64,000 nucleotides of DNA from Geosiphon pyriformis (GCA_016748015.1 JAAOMT010000328.1:698955-762954), one strand, 5' to 3'; shown: positions 1 through 10,830, numbered from the stretch's first letter. The notes: generated by a model from the sequence alone, not told the origin. A program made the numbers and translations.

Positions 1-569
1 ATTACAATTAACAAACCATTCAGTATAAAGATAAAGAGAAAAAACCAAAACATCCATACAAAATACACCAAAAATCAAAAAACATAATAAATAATATACT
101 AATAAAAGTAAAATTATCAGTAGAAACATCCAGGACAACAACATTATATAAAGAATTAACAAAAAAAAACTGGAAATAGTAAACACAACAATTTCTATTT
201 GCTATTATTACTTAAAACAAAATTTTAATATTCAAAACTTGTATACAAACAAAACAAAATAATTGTTTAATATAATAATATTGAATTAACTCAAACAATT
301 TGTGAAAAAAAATAACTTATTTACATAGGCACAAGTTATATACCAGTTACAAACAAGATTTTAAGACTGACCAGAAATATTACTGTATTCAACAATGAAC
401 ACAGTAACTATTAATTAATTGGGAAAGATCACCAATGCCCAATTCAAAAAATTACAAATCAAAATTTCTTAAATAATTTTCAAAAAAAAAGTTAGGAAGT
501 TAATTCAAGAAAAAAAGTTAAAAAAGTTAAGAGATTTTGATAGAGCTTAATATTAAAAGAAGAGAATAA
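1..569 (+). pseudogene. Decayed 3' internal end of an F1 Gypsy copy (ORF3 remnant)
   Basis: Read on the plus strand, about 250-547 aligns residue by residue with the ORF3 product encoded on the minus strand at 2508-2816 (for example LGKITNAQFKK here against MGKITNTQFEE there), but with many stops, mostly TAA or TAG where the better copy has Gln. It ends in a purine tract just before the LTR at 570, as expected for the 3' end of a Gypsy element. Bases 1-250 are AT-rich and presumably part of the same element, but I recognise no domain there. The rest of the element lies outside the window. Confidence 0.75.
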
Positions 570-1454
570 TATTACTCATAGAAATTTAAGAAATCTTAAT
601 AAGAATATAAAATAGCCAATTAAAAATAAGTATAATAAAAAAAAATTTCAGAATTTTTCTCAAGAACTTGCAGAATTTTAGAAATTTCAAAATTTCTCTC
701 AAGAAATTACAAGATTTTAGGAATTCCAGAATTTCTGATTAGAAGAATTAAAGAAATTCAAGAAATCTTGTATAACAGTAATTATGTATATATAGCAAGA
801 GTATTAAAAACAAAAAAGTAAGATTTCAGTTAAAATTAATTTAATTATTCAATACTTCTTTCTTCAAAAGATAGTTTTCTACAACTTAAAATAAAATCAA
901 CTACATATTAATAAAATATCAATTATTATCTGAATTTATATTATTGTCATTTGATTAAAGAATATTAGTTGCTTTTATTTTATCAATATAAAGTGTTAAT
1001 AGAATTCAACACTTAACCACACTAGACCAATAGCATTTGATTACAATTATTAACAAGATACTAATTTTTTATTTTTTTTCTTATTTCTTTTATTTTCTTT
1101 TATTTTCTTTATTTTTTTGTTTTACTTTGTTATTTACTAATTGATTAAACGATTAATGTACAGAGTTATTAACATTAAAAAAAACTGGTAAAAAACCTAG
1201 AAATAAGAATAAAAACTCAGAATTTGAGAATAGCTTACCAAAAAAAACCAGCTATCAAGCTGAAAAAAAATTCATAAAATATACTTCCAGAAAAATACTG
1301 AAACAATCATTAAATTTTTGTTTATTATATAAAAGATTTAACCAAAACCTTTAGATTACAAAAATCTTCAAATATTACTACCAAGCATCAACTATTGATT
1401 ACTAAGTTATGAATTTGTTATTTGTTTTTACACTTTAAATAATTATTTGTAACA
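570..1454 (+). repeat. Decayed 3' LTR of family F1, plus orientation
   Basis: It starts TATTACTC and ends TTGTAACA. It is the reverse complement of the F1 LTRs at 1635-2494 and 18503-19362, recognised by the conserved ends and by the run of short 'ggaattctgcaatt'-like direct repeats. It is about 885 bp and diverged mainly by transitions. It faces the next F1 LTR tail to tail across 180 bp. Confidence 0.75.
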
Positions 1455-1634
1455 GCATCCTAATTCTTATATGACAACTTAATACACAAACAAATAAACT
1501 GCTAATTTGTATATATACTTAATAAAAGCACTATATAGAAAATTGTTTATAGTAGTCAGAAAGTGCTTATATAATTATAATTATTCAAGTATTTTGTATA
1601 TACACTATAGTAAAATAGAATTCTTAAACCATAG

Positions 1635-2494
1635 TATTACAAGTAATTATTTGGGGTCTCAAGTCAAATAACAAATCTGTAACTTGGTGCTCAGTTAATT
1701 TCTTGATAATAGTTTCTGATGGTTTTAGATAATCTAAAGGTTTTGAGTTAAAGTCTTTTGTATAATAGACAGAGATTCAATAGTTGTTTTAGTAGCCTCT
1801 CAGAATCATAATTCCGTCAATTTTTTTCTTAGCTTGGTGGCCAGCAATTCTCTGGTAAGTAATCCATAACTCTGTATGTGCTCTACCCACTTACAGGAGT
1901 CTTTTACTAGGCAATTCTTGATGTCAATAATTCAGTACTTAATTCTTTAATCAATTTTAGTAAACAACAAAAGAAATAACAAAATAGAAGAATAAAAAAA
2001 AACAAAGAAAATTAAAGAAATAAGCCAAGACATTTGTAAATTAGTATTCTGTTAATAGCCATGATCAAGAGCTATTGTTCCAGTGTGATTAAGTATGAAT
2101 TACTATCAACATGAAGTGTTGATAATGAAAAGTGGATTGAAATAGTAAATAATTATTTATTAATATTTGTGATATGGAAAATTGCTTAGATCAAATCTAA
2201 ACTGAGAGGTCTGTCTTTTTTTACTTCTAATACTATTGCTATATATACATAATTGAAATTCCTCAATTCCTCAATTTTTTACATCAGAAATCCTGGAATT
2301 CCTGGAATTTTGCAATTCTTTTTGAGAGAAATCCTGGAATTCTGGAATTCTGCAATTCTTTTGTATAAGAATCCTGAAATTTCTGGAATTCTGCAATTCT
2401 TTTTAAGAGAAATCCTAAAATTCCATATTTACTATGGCTATTTTTGATTGGCTAATTTATATGCTAATATATTTCCTATATTCTATGAGTAATA
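1635..2494 (-). repeat. 3' LTR of the F1 element
   Basis: Pairs with 18503-19362 over its full 860 bp. The terminal TGTTAC is mutated to TATTAC, and GTAACA to GTAATA, at the outer and inner ends. The differences between the two LTRs that I checked are nearly all transitions, indicating an old insertion. Confidence 0.88.
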
Positions 2495-2509
2495 TTATTT
2501 CCTCCTTTT
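2495..2509 (-). other. Polypurine tract of F1
   Basis: On the minus strand the purine-rich AAAAGGAGGAAATAA directly precedes the 3' LTR. This is the usual plus-strand priming site of LTR retroelements. Confidence 0.7.
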
Positions 2510-2816
2510 AATATTGAGCTTTATCAAGATCTCCTAATTCTATTTCTCTGTCTTTGAGTATGTCTTGAACTTCTTTTTTGAGAATTATTTGAGTTATCTT
2601 GTTTTGTAATTCTTCAAATTGGGTGTTGGTTATTTTTCCCATTTGGTTAACTGTAATGAAGTCTATTTCTGAATTAAGTAAGTTTTCTAGTCTGTCTTGA
2701 AATCCCATCTGTAGCCTATAGATGGCTCTTGCTTGTGTAGTTAAATTGTTTTTTTCCACAAATTGTTCCAGTTGTTGCAGTATAGTTGTGTCAAATAATT
2801 GTTTTGTTTTATCCAT
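2508..2816 (-). CDS. F1 ORF3 remnant, post-integrase protein of unknown function
   Basis: A 102-residue open stretch between integrase and the polypurine tract. It is hydrophilic and predicted helical (rich in Glu, Gln, Lys, Leu) with no signal peptide or membrane segment, so it is not env-like. The segment with RAIYRLQMGFQDRLENLL, followed by MGKIT and F-x2-L, matches ORF3 of the F2 element at 6300-6933 (RAVFRLYNLF and IGKLT with F-x2-F). The second plus-strand F1 copy at 250-547 also preserves it. Reading continues upstream with stops to about 3300, so the intact product was longer. The last codons overlap the polypurine tract. Function unknown; a Gag-like or accessory role is possible. Confidence 0.55.
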   Translation of the reverse strand: MDKTKQLFDTTILQQLEQFVEKNNLTTQARAIYRLQMGFQDRLENLLNSEIDFITVNQMGKITNTQFEELQNKITQIILKKEVQDILKDREIELGDLDKAQY

Positions 2817-3329
2817 GTATAAGTTCTGAATATTTAAGTATCATCCCAAGTGAAAATAACAAAAGTTTCTTGGAAATTCATGTATCTACTATTTTTAAGT
2901 TTCTTTGGTCAACTTTTGATATGTAGTAACATTTGTTGATTCTTCCATTGCTAATTTTATTTTCAGAATCATTTTGTTGATAGTGTTTTCTGTTTTTCTT
3001 TGACTTTTGTATTTGGGTATTTTTCTGGTATCTCGGTATCAAATGGTTTGTTAATTGATAGTAATTTTCATATTTTGTTGTTGAATTAGTTGAAAGAGTT
3101 GTTGTGCTAGTAAGTGGATTTTGTTAGTGATTTTTATTTTTCTGAAGTTTTCTGTCATGTTTATCATGTCTTTATATTCTCTTTTTTATTGCTCAATTTT
3201 ATGTGTTTGGTTCAATGATTATGATTGGTTTCAGATCTTATGGAATCTCATCTAATTGGACTAGTATTTTCTGTACTCTTAATTGTGAAATATTACTGGT
3301 GAATGATAACATTATATGGTAGTATGGTT

Positions 3330-3984
3330 TCAGTCGATTACCATGTGCTGCTTTGACTAAGATTTTGTTGTTCCATCTTAATTTATAAGCTCTATTTCCA
3401 AGAATTTTCTTTATGTGAAATGGTCCATCCCATTTGGGGTCAAATTTTTCACTCTATTGTTTTTCTGCTTTAGTACAATATAAAAGTATTTTGTCTCTGA
3501 TCTTGAATTCAACTGGTTTATCTGGTAGTTGGTTATCATGTTTTTCTTTTTGTTTTTCCTGTAACTTTTGAATTCTATCAGCTGCTCTTCGCTGTTTGTT
3601 TTTTATTGTTTCTATCAAGTCATATATTCTTCTTAGCAACATTTTCTGAAAATTGTTTTCAATTATTGGTTCTGTTGGATAAGTGTTGACTTTTATCTCA
3701 ACTGGAAATATTGCTGTTCTACCATATACTAATTTAAATAGTGTTGCTTATGTAGTGTCTTGCTTCATTGTTCAATAAGCAAATAATACTGATGGTATAA
3801 TTAAATCCCATTCATCCTGGTTTTCTTGACTGATTTTGGCAATAGCTTCACACAATGTTCTGTTAAATCTTTCAACTAGTCCATTTGTTTGTGAATAGTA
3901 TAGTAATAATAATAGTCTTTTGATTCCAAATTTTTGGCTTAGTTCTGCTATTGTTCTATTTACAAAATGTTGCTTCTGCTTCAA
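3330..3984 (-). pseudogene. F1 integrase, C-terminal part only
   Basis: Two open stretches (3772-3984 and 3454-3642) and the reading around them give the end of a retroviral-type integrase. The catalytic Glu context TNGLVERFNRTL is present, followed by the LFAY motif and the C-terminal Gypsy integrase region ending in a KWDGPFHIKKILG-like SH3-fold segment. The HHCC zinc domain and the first catalytic Asp are absent. The second Asp context is only a fragment (DQGSDF, about 3990-4000). Several in-frame stops are present. It is joined almost directly to the dUTPase upstream, marking an internal deletion that removed RT, RNase H and half of integrase. Confidence 0.8.
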
Positions 3985-4030
3985 AAATCTGAACCTGATC
4001 CCTTACTTTTCTTTCTATAGTTATCATGTA

Positions 4031-4522
4031 CTAGTCATATGGTGGAATAGAAATTGATTGACAAGTAAAGATAATTTCTCCCTTGTCAACAATTTCTTTC
4101 TCTGTTATATTAACTGGTACCTCTATTTTACCTATTGATCCAAATCTTTGTATCCCTTTAGCCATAATTCCTAACTCTTCCTTGTTTCTCATTAATATTA
4201 ATTGAGCTATTTTTACCAGAGACAGGAATATTGCCTGTGCTATCTTTTCATTTGGCTCTATAACATAGGCCTTTTTTGAATTGTTTTGTAGTATTGCAAT
4301 GATATTTCTCATATATCCTGCATCAATTATTCCTCTTCTGATGTTGATTCCTCTTTTTGTTAAACTACTTCTAAATGCTAGTTGAATTATTATTGTTGCT
4401 GGAATTTCTAATGCTACTTTGAGATTAATGCATGTGCATGAATGTGGTTCCAATTTAATAGCATCCTTCCCTGAATATCTCAGATCAAATTTGGCATTGG
4501 TATCATGTGCATGTTCTGGCAT
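4031..4522 (-). pseudogene. F1 dUTPase domain of the Pol polyprotein
   Basis: All five trimeric-dUTPase motifs are recognisable in order: NAKFDLRY (motif 1), RSSLTKRGI (2), GIIDAGY (3, keeping the catalytic-site Asp and Tyr), EKIAQAIF (4), and KGIQRFGSIG (5, the C-terminal Gly-rich arm). In the family the enzyme hydrolyses dUTP to dUMP and pyrophosphate, limiting uracil in reverse-transcribed DNA. Motif 2 has Phe where a Gly or Ser is usual before the Arg, and motif 5 is altered, so activity is doubtful. The domain follows the Cys-rich linker and in an intact element would precede RT. Confidence 0.85.
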
Positions 4523-5297
4523 AATATCTTCATTGTTATTGCTGAATCATTTAAGTTTTTGCTCTTTAGAGAGGTTAAAAAGCATGATGTATGTTTTGAA
4601 GTTTAGATTGGAGTCCGAATTATTGTAATTTTTGTTGCCATTTTGAATGGAACTGGAACTGTTATTTTTGTTATCATCAAAGTTTGAATTGGAATTGAAA
4701 TTTGATTCTGACTTTGATGTGCAGCTACTAATTGGTTTTTCTTCTTCTGGAATTGTGTAGATTATACATAATGGTGGATTATAAATGAGATCACACTCAT
4801 TACAATATTAAAAGTCACATGGAATCAAACAGTGGTCACATAGTCAAGTGTTAATTTCTTCTAAGCATTGTTTCTGCTCTTTTCTTATAAGTGCTAGCTC
4901 TTGGTAGTATTTATGGAATTGTTCTGGGTCCAAGAAATTTATGACTGGTTCTGGGTTCCAGTCCAGTTCTATGGGTTCTGGTAGATTGTTCTTGATTTCT
5001 CTGATTTCTTCAAATGACACTTCTTCTATTTTGGCTATTGTTATTTTCCATATCTTATTGTTGTCGTGTAGACAACTGTCCAATTGCTGAACAGCTTTTT
5101 TCCAAGTGGCTTCTATTGGTGTCCCTTTCTTAAACCAGTTACTGATTAGGATTGTATATTGGCACAAAGCATCACACATTCCTTCTTGACCAAGGATGTT
5201 GTTCTATATTCTTTTGTCAAGTAATGTTTCTTCACAAGCTAGGCAAGGTTTATTGTCCCATTTTTCTTGCCATTTTGGTCATTCAAAGCATTCTATG
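4523..5297 (-). pseudogene. F1 protease-dUTPase linker with paired cysteines, left half
   Basis: The open stretch 4844-5179 and the reading around it match the F2 linker at 10830-11460 (the NKPCLACEE and MCDALCQY stretches against NTPCLTCGN and VCN-TCQY there). Cys pairs near 4800-4760 resemble a zinc ribbon. A low-complexity Asn/Ser stretch lies at 4620-4720. The F2 element broke this linker at about 5302, so its upstream half is at 15266-15400. Confidence 0.65.
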
Positions 5298-5305
5298 ATG
5301 CACAC

Positions 5306-6296
5306 TATTACCAGAGGTTTTTGGTCTCTTTTCTTGAATGTTGTAACTGTTTGTTGGTTGCAAATTCATGTTTTCTAGAAGTAGTTAAATCTCCAATAAC
5401 TGAATTTATCTTCAAATTATCTCCTATAATTTGAACTGCTAGGCTTATAAGTAGAATGGCCAATTCTTTGCCAGTTACTTTATGTAGTTATGTTGTAGTA
5501 AATGTTAACTCTTTTCCAGGAATTGCTTGTCTGGAAGCTCACTAAAAATGTGTAGTTACTTTGCTGTGAAAGTCAACTTTTCTACAGGAATCTCGTCTGT
5601 AGGCTACCTTAATGATTGTAATAAGAAAAGAAAAGAAAAATAAAAGAAATAGGATTTTATCAAGAGAAACGTTTTTTATCCAGGCCTGGAATCACTAACA
5701 GTTTACTGAAATTGGTAGCTAATCAATTTCAAAATGTTAGTTGGGTTTTTGGAGATTTTCCAAATGCAATATTTAAAGAAATTGGTTTTTTGAATTATTT
5801 AATATTTTATTTTTTTTTGTGTGTATAGGAATGATTCTAAGTGATAAATTTAAAGTAAGATACATTTTCTTGAAGAAAAAAGCTCTTCTTTTATACAACT
5901 TGTTGTAATACTAGTCTATGAACTTGTATTTTTTCTCTTTGCTCAAATTTTGGTGAACTAAGGATACATTTTGATGGACTACAAGTTATTTTGCTGAACT
6001 ATTGATTAATTTGGGTAAACTATTCATAATTTCAGCGAATTTCTATAAATTTCGGTGAATTTCTTATAAATTTCGGCGAATTTCTGTAAATTTTGGATGT
6101 TACAAAGTTCAGGGTATTGTGTAATTTGATCATCCTACTTTTTGTTATACTAATTGGATTATTTAATTGAATCGTAATATGTGATAATTGATTAAATAAT
6201 AAATGATAATTTGAAATGATATTAATATATTAATTAATTATAGGAATTATAAGAGTAATTTTATGCTAATTAATAGCTAAAATTCTACTGGTAACA
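5306..6296 (-). repeat. 3' LTR of F2
   Basis: Direct-repeat partner of 14255-15265. The outer end reads TATTACC instead of TGTTACC. It is slightly shorter than the partner because of small indels. Confidence 0.92.
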
Positions 6297-6311
6297 TAAT
6301 CTCCTCCTCAA
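6297..6311 (-). other. Polypurine tract of F2
   Basis: The minus-strand purine tract TTGAGGAGGAGATTA abuts the 3' LTR. It also encodes the Glu-rich C-terminus of ORF3, so the frame and the priming site overlap. Confidence 0.7.
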
Positions 6312-6933
6312 GACTGAGTTCCATCAAAGTCCAAGCACTATCTGTAATATTGAGATAATGATCCAAAATAATTGAAATAATCTGGTCTGAAAATTGTTGA
6401 AATTTCAGTTCTGTGAGTTTGCCAATGTATTAGACTTTTATTAGTTGTAATATTGGATTTTGTAGAACATTTTCACAAGTATTAAACAAATTATAAAGTC
6501 TAAAAACTGCTCTAAGTTTGTAATAAGTGTTTGTTGGTCCAGCTGCTGTTTTGAATTCATTGTGGATTTGTTTTTGTATAGCTTCAGGAGTGAGATTTGT
6601 TGCTTCAAGTTCCAGTTTTTGTTCATAAAGTATTTTTCCAATGTGAAAGTATTTATAGATAGGAGTGTGTTCATTGTTCTGTTCATTGAGAAGTAATAGA
6701 AGTTTTTGTTGCATTGTAGCATTTGATGGAATGTCAATAGGAGCAATTAAAAGATTTTCTTCCAGTGCTTGCTTCAAAAGTCTTGGTAACCTATTTTCAG
6801 AGTAACTTTTTGTTTTTCTTCTATAGGGGTGATAGTTCTGTAAATGATTTACTACTGGAACTGTGGTTTCTTTCTGAATGTAATTAATTTGACTTTTATT
6901 AATCGTTATGGATAAGTCAGGAAGTGTTTTCAA
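6300..6933 (-). pseudogene. F2 ORF3, post-integrase protein of unknown function
   Basis: A 167-codon stretch (6933-6430) begins with a real ATG. After one stop (TAA at the end of QLIKV) the same frame continues through IGKLTELKFQQFSDQIIS to the Glu-rich end at the polypurine tract, giving about 210 codons. The N-terminus has Thr/Asn- and Lys/Arg-rich stretches; the rest is charged and helical, with no membrane segment or signal peptide. It shares a conserved C-terminal block with F1 ORF3 (2508-2816). It is separated from integrase by about 200 bp of non-coding sequence, so a separate or spliced mRNA would be needed. I do not recognise the family. Confidence 0.6.
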
Positions 6934-7129
6934 GGCTAATATTAACTTTTAGAATATTTGTTGAATATTTCGGGAAATAATCATGATAAAATTGACTAAT
7001 TATGAAAAAAGAGAATAAAGAAAATTATTTTTGGATATGGGGTTTTTATTTGTTTTTGGGTTTGGGTGTTTTTTGTAATTATTTACTATTTTTTGTCTTT
7101 GTGTTTTTATTAAAGAATTATTGTAAAAT

Positions 7130-8340
7130 TTAAGTGTTCAAGTTTGGTTGTTGTTCTATTATAATTATTAATTCTAAATTTTGGGGAATATCTTCATGAT
7201 TAATTAAAGGGGAATGTGTACCAATTTGTGGAATTAATGTTTCAGGATTGTTTTTGGATTGATAGTGTTTCAATCTGTCTCTATGTGCAACTTTTGCTAA
7301 TATTTTATCATCAAGTCTTAACTTGTATGATCCATTGCCTAGAATTTCATAAATATAAAATGGTTTATCCCATTTGTTTTCAAATTTTCCACTCCATTGT
7401 TTTTTAGCCTTAGTTCTGTGTAAAAAAACTTTATTTTCAACTTTAAATTCATTGATAATGGGTGGTAATTTGTTGTTATGTCTTTCTTTTTGTTGAGCTT
7501 GGAAATGTTTAATGTGAGTTGCTGCTATCCTTCTTTTTTCTTCCAGTGTACTGAAAAAAGTGTAGGCCCTTCTTTGAAGTGTTTCTTGAAAGTTTTCTTC
7601 ATTGATTGGTTGTACTGGATATGTTTTTACTGTGAAATTAATTGGTAATATTGCTGTTCTTTCATAAGTAAGGTCAAATGGTGTGTGTTTCATAGTATCT
7701 TGTTTTAGTGTTCTGTATGCTAATAACACTGATAGAATAAAGATATCCCATTCCTGCTCAAAATCTGTTGAGACTTTGGCCAATGATTTACACAATGTTC
7801 TGTTGAAATGTTTTACAAGTCTATTTGTTTGAGGGTGATAAAGCGATAATAGAGATCTTTTGACATTGAATCATTCACAAATTTCTTATATTAAGTTGTT
7901 TACAAAATGTGTTCCTTGATCAGATAAAAGTTCAATTGGGCATTCATGTCTACAAATAATGTTTTCATAGATGAAATTTGCTACTGATTTTGTATCTGCT
8001 TTTGGAATGGCTCTAGCTTTAGGCCATTTGGTAAGATAATCTACTGCTACTGCAATATAGCAATTTCCTTGGGTTGTAATAGGTAATGGTCTGACTAAAT
8101 CAATTCCAATTCTGTCAAACAGTTGTCCAACTTTGATTGGATTTAAAGATTCTGTGAGATGAGTTCCTTTTCTTCTTTAACAACTATCACAAGATTCTAC
8201 ATATTGTCGAATGTTTTTTTGCATGTGAAGCCAAAAATAATGTTCAAAAGTTTTTTGAATTGTTCCATCTCTTCCCAAGTGTGCTGAAGACGGATCTGTG
8301 CACATGTTATATAAAATTGTTTCTTTTTCATTTTCCTGTA
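7130..8340 (-). pseudogene. F2 integrase
   Basis: The N-terminal zinc region reads H-x-H-like with the Cys pair in ESCDSC near 8190, followed by GIDLVRPL (catalytic Asp 1), LLSDQGTHF (Asp 2) and the HPQTN block. The third catalytic residue, normally Glu in GLVExFN, is Lys here (AAA at 7811-7813), and the preceding Gly is Arg. Both are single G-to-A changes. The last 221 codons (7795-7130) are open and include the SH3-like C-terminal fold. Stops occur at TAA and TGA codons near 7875, 7890 and 8178. The enzyme joined element cDNA to the host chromosome; this copy cannot. Confidence 0.88.
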
Positions 8341-8678
8341 CTAATCTGAATGATTGGTTTGGGTTTTTATGATTTTTGTAATAGATTTTGTTGTGGTGTA
8401 TAAAATATTGTTTGGATTGGTGTTGTAATCAATGTTTTTTACTTGGAGACCAATTTTTTGGCATGGTGAGGGTCTCCAAATAGTTTTTAATGTTGTTGTA
8501 GTTTTCTGGATCTATTGTTGTTGATTTTGTTGTTTGTTCTGCTATTAAGTTTGTTGGTGTTTTGTTGGTGTTGATGTTGGTATTAATATTGTCTCATTCT
8601 TGAGAGGCTATCAACATTGGTGTGTAGTTTTTCTGGTTTGTAATGTACAATGTATCTGTAGTCTGCTAGGAAGTCATT

Positions 8679-9880
8679 CTATTGAGACTGTTTGGCACTT
8701 TGTTCAGTTTTCTTTTTATTAAGCCATTTGAAGCCAATATTGTCAGTTATTATGTCAAATTCTTTTTCATTCTTCAGATATTGTTGAAAGTGTTTGAGAG
8801 CCCAGATGACTGCAGTGGCTTCCAATTCAGTTGAGTCATATTTGAGTTCTGTTGGCTTGAGTGTTCTGCTGGCATAGACAATAACTTGTTCCTGGCTATT
8901 TTTATTCAATTGTGATAAGATGGCACCAAATGCTATATGTAAAGCATCAGTGGCTAATTGAAATTGTTTGTTGAAGTCTGGATAAGTAAGAACTGGAGTT
9001 GTTGTCAATTTTGTTTTGAGAGTTTCAAAAGCTTTTTGTTGTTCTTCAGTCCATTTGTATGGTACATTTTTGTTGGTAAGATAATTGAGTGGTTTGGCAA
9101 TTTCTGAGAATTCTTTTATAAATTTTTGATAGTAAGAGGCTAATCCTACAAATCCTTGTAGTTCTGTGGTATTTCTGGGAGTTTGAAAGTTTTTGACAGC
9201 ACTGATTGTTCTAGGATTTGGTTTGACTCCATCTTTGATAACAATGTGTCTGAGGAAGATTAAGCTTGTTTTTCCAAAGTGACATTTTTCAATGTTTAAC
9301 TTCAATTTTGCTTTCCGTAATCATTGAAAAACTTCTCGCAGGTAGATAAGATGAGTCTCAAAGCTTGGTGAGTATACATTAGTGTTATCAAGATAGACAA
9401 CTATGAATTGTCACAAGAGTTCTTCATATACAACATTCATGAGTTGCTGGAATGTTGCTGGTGCATTGCAGAGTCCAAAAGGCATAATATTGAATTTATA
9501 GTTTCCTTCCTGGGTGGTAAATGTTGTTTTGGGTCAGTCTTTTGGGTTCATTTTGACTTTGCAGTATCTACTTTCCAAGTTTAAAGTTGAGAAGAACTTG
9601 GCTTTTCCTAGAGCATCTAGCATGTCATCAATTCTTGGAAGAAGATAAGCATCTTCAATTATCACACTGTTCAATTGGTGATAGTTAACACAAAATCTGA
9701 TTTTTCCATTTTTCTTTTTGACAAAGACTACTGGTAAGGCTCAAGGACTTCTTGATAGTTGAATCAATCCGTTATTGAGCATTTTCTGGACTTTTTCTCT
9801 GATGAATTGGTGGCTGGCAGGTGGCACTCTATAAACTTGCTAACGTTTTAATAGAGTATCTCCTGTATGAATCTGATGTT
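8679..9880 (-). pseudogene. F2 reverse transcriptase and RNase H
   Basis: The RT reads in order: KMLNNGLIQ, PVVFVKKKNGKIRFCVNYHQLN, FSTLNL, and [13 protein letters not shown]. The active-site box is YLDN (9384-9395) instead of YLDD, so the second catalytic Asp is lost. RNase H follows with ATDALHIAFGAIL, YASRTL, ELEATAVIWALKHF and the TDN block. In-frame stops at expected Trp or Arg positions (for example the TGA in SP-W-A and D-R-P contexts) arise by single transitions. Open parts are 9305-8679 and pieces upstream. It belongs to the single Gag-Pol frame. Confidence 0.9.
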
Positions 9881-10390
9881 AAACCATATTTGTTTTTCCC
9901 AGATCATTGTTGTCTTTTGCAAATATATCTGCAAATTCAGCTATTAATTGTTTCAATTGTCTTTGTTGTTGAGATTCTAAGGAACCCATATTGATTCGAG
10001 AGAATTTTTTTTCCAAAAAGTGGTAGTTTTCAGTAGTGGGAATGATATTTGGATTTGGAAGTAGAGTGTGCCTTACAATTTCGATGAAATTAGAGACAAT
10101 TTGAGGGTTTTCATCTTGAAAAATATTGCTGTGTATGATTCCAATCTCTAGTTTGTTTAATAAGACAATAAGGTAATTATTAAGGTTATAGAATGTAACT
10201 TGAAATTTTTTCATTCCTTTGGGAATATAAACGTTTGGAATTGAGATTTTATGCTTCAAACAGATTTGTTTATTGGATTCAAAGATTTGTTGTGTAATGA
10301 TGGGTTTTGAGCAAGTGTAAATTTCGTGATGTTCTCCAAAAGATGAAATGGTAATTGGCTGGAGAAGTTGAAGAATCTGGTGAGATTTAT
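9881..10390 (-). pseudogene. F2 dUTPase-RT connector
   Basis: Continues the Gag-Pol frame from the dUTPase arm to RT. An open 126-codon stretch (10259-9879) ends in a region (LIAEFADIFAKDNNDLGKT) typical of the segment just upstream of Gypsy RT. The middle contains a beta-rich piece (IPNVYIPKGMKKFQVTFYN) that I cannot assign. Confidence 0.6.
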
Positions 10391-10830
10391 TTTGTATATT
10401 AAGAGCTATGTTTACTGGAACTGTAAATTGTCCAGTTGAATCAAAACCTTAAGTTCCTCTTTCACTTTTTCCCAATTGTTCTCTGTTGTTTACTGATTGT
10501 AAACCCGAAATGTTGATTAAGAGTAAGTAAATTGCTTGAGCAATTTTTTCAGCATGTTCAATCTTAAATGGTTTGTCTGTTTCATTCTGCAATATAATGG
10601 TAATGTCTCCAGTGTATTCTGCATTTATAACTCCTCCTCTAATATTGATTCCTTTGCTTGCCAATGATGATCTGGAGGCAATTTGAACCATTGCTCCAGG
10701 TAGAATTTTAAGAGCAATTTTGAGATTGATTTTTGTCAAAGACTTTGGTTGGAAAACCAAAGTATCTTTTCCTGAGTATCTTAGATCATATCTGGCATCA
10801 ATTTTGTGTGCTTTTTCTGGTCTGATTCCT
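10391..10830 (-). pseudogene. F2 dUTPase domain of Gag-Pol
   Basis: The five motifs are IDARYDLRY (1), ASRSSLASKGI (2, close to the family consensus), GVINAEYTGDI (3), AEKIAQAIYL (4) and ERGT-stop-GFDSTG (5). Motif 3 has Asn where the water-activating Asp is expected (GAT to AAT near 10617), and a TAA interrupts motif 5 near 10450. The domain lies between the Cys-rich linker and RT. Lentiviruses have it between RNase H and integrase, betaretroviruses upstream of protease, and ERV-L after integrase. The homologous F1 domain at 4031-4522 keeps the Asp, so the ancestor was probably active. Confidence 0.9.
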
